Below are positions 63,869-64,000 of a stretch of 64,000 nucleotides of DNA, in pieces; within the stretch, counting starts at the first letter, position 1; every line of letters starts with the position of its first letter. Made by a program: the position numbers and the translations under genes. Below the pieces are notes generated by a model. The model was not told where the DNA came from and ran no database searches. It worked only from the letters and a program-made list of their open reading frames with translations. This stretch comes from Marivirga sericea (GTDB lineage Bacteria; Bacteroidota; Bacteroidia; Cytophagales; Cyclobacteriaceae), in the NCBI RefSeq assembly GCF_900177665.1, contig NZ_FXAW01000010.1:62001-126000 (forward strand), read 5' to 3'.

Positions 63869-64000
63869 ACTATAATTAATAATTATTAATTGGTGAGGGC
63901 ATCTGAATTTCACTAAGATCAATTAATAGTTTATTTAGGGAACCTAATACAATTATTCGGCTACCTGTTCATTATCAATTTTTAATTATACTTCGTTGGC

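Noticed and set aside
1-64000. CRISPR arrays, tRNA or rRNA genes, prophage or intact insertion sequences
   Set aside because: I looked for regularly spaced repeats, tRNA-like arms and transposase or integrase motifs and found none. The only multi-copy repeats are the degenerate elements at 54127-54532 and the short repeats at 36073-36146.

Overview
This AT-rich 64 kb window is a chromosomal segment from a Bacteroidota bacterium, most likely a gliding or marine Cytophagales (Marivirga-like, inferred only from the protein repertoire). Evidence: type IX secretion (T9SS) C-terminal sorting domains of both type A and type B, a PorP/SprF partner, a GLPGLI-family protein, TonB-receptor-like outer membrane proteins, many Bacteroidota lipoproteins, promoters of the TTG-N17-23-TAnnTTTG type, and no clear Shine-Dalgarno sequences. 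There is no rRNA, tRNA, CRISPR array, prophage or intact insertion sequence.

Layout. 1-5.9 kb: a cell-envelope block (small secreted acidic protein, strong terminator, GLPGLI protein, TonB-receptor-like protein) bracketed by two single-pass membrane proteins of similar architecture. 5.9-10.7 kb: dienoyl-CoA isomerase, M16 peptidase, DUF808 protein. 10.9-14.1 kb: an OhrR-type peroxide-sensing regulator followed in the same direction by an SDR, a CurA-like reductase and a DJ-1/PfpI lipoprotein, which reads as an oxidative/electrophile stress cluster with a candidate operator. 14.3-19.5 kb: CAP lipoprotein, M13 peptidase, MDR reductase, alpha/beta hydrolase, YwbE. 19.6-26.7 kb: a 2054-residue T9SS type B surface protein built from ten fibronectin-III-like modules arranged as five A-B pairs, with a PorP/SprF gene 10 bp upstream. 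27.3-36.1 kb: fatty acid desaturase, NrnA, Crp/Fnr and SRPBCC pair, T9SS type A protein, MotA/TolQ-like protein, LytS/LytTR two-component system. 36.1-48.2 kb: formate-THF ligase, amine oxidase, PIN toxin-antitoxin pair, MFS transporter, NYN-LOTUS protein, SulA-type epimerase, COX3-like protein, CsaA. 48.4-54 kb: mfd and gpmI. 54.1-54.6 kb: an array of dispersed repeats. 54.6-63.9 kb: a lamin-tail-domain surface protein, asd, a THUMP-like methyltransferase, a nonsense-disrupted four-helix-bundle gene, a 56-residue membrane protein gene, a D-cysteine desulfhydrase-like enzyme and a lipoprotein.

Most genes are ordinary core or envelope genes. The parts most worth a second look are the attenuated small-protein/GLPGLI/TonB block, the OhrR-centred cluster with its exported DJ-1 protein, the (A-B)5 repeat architecture of the giant adhesin, the small genes lying next to terminators, and the dispersed-repeat units.
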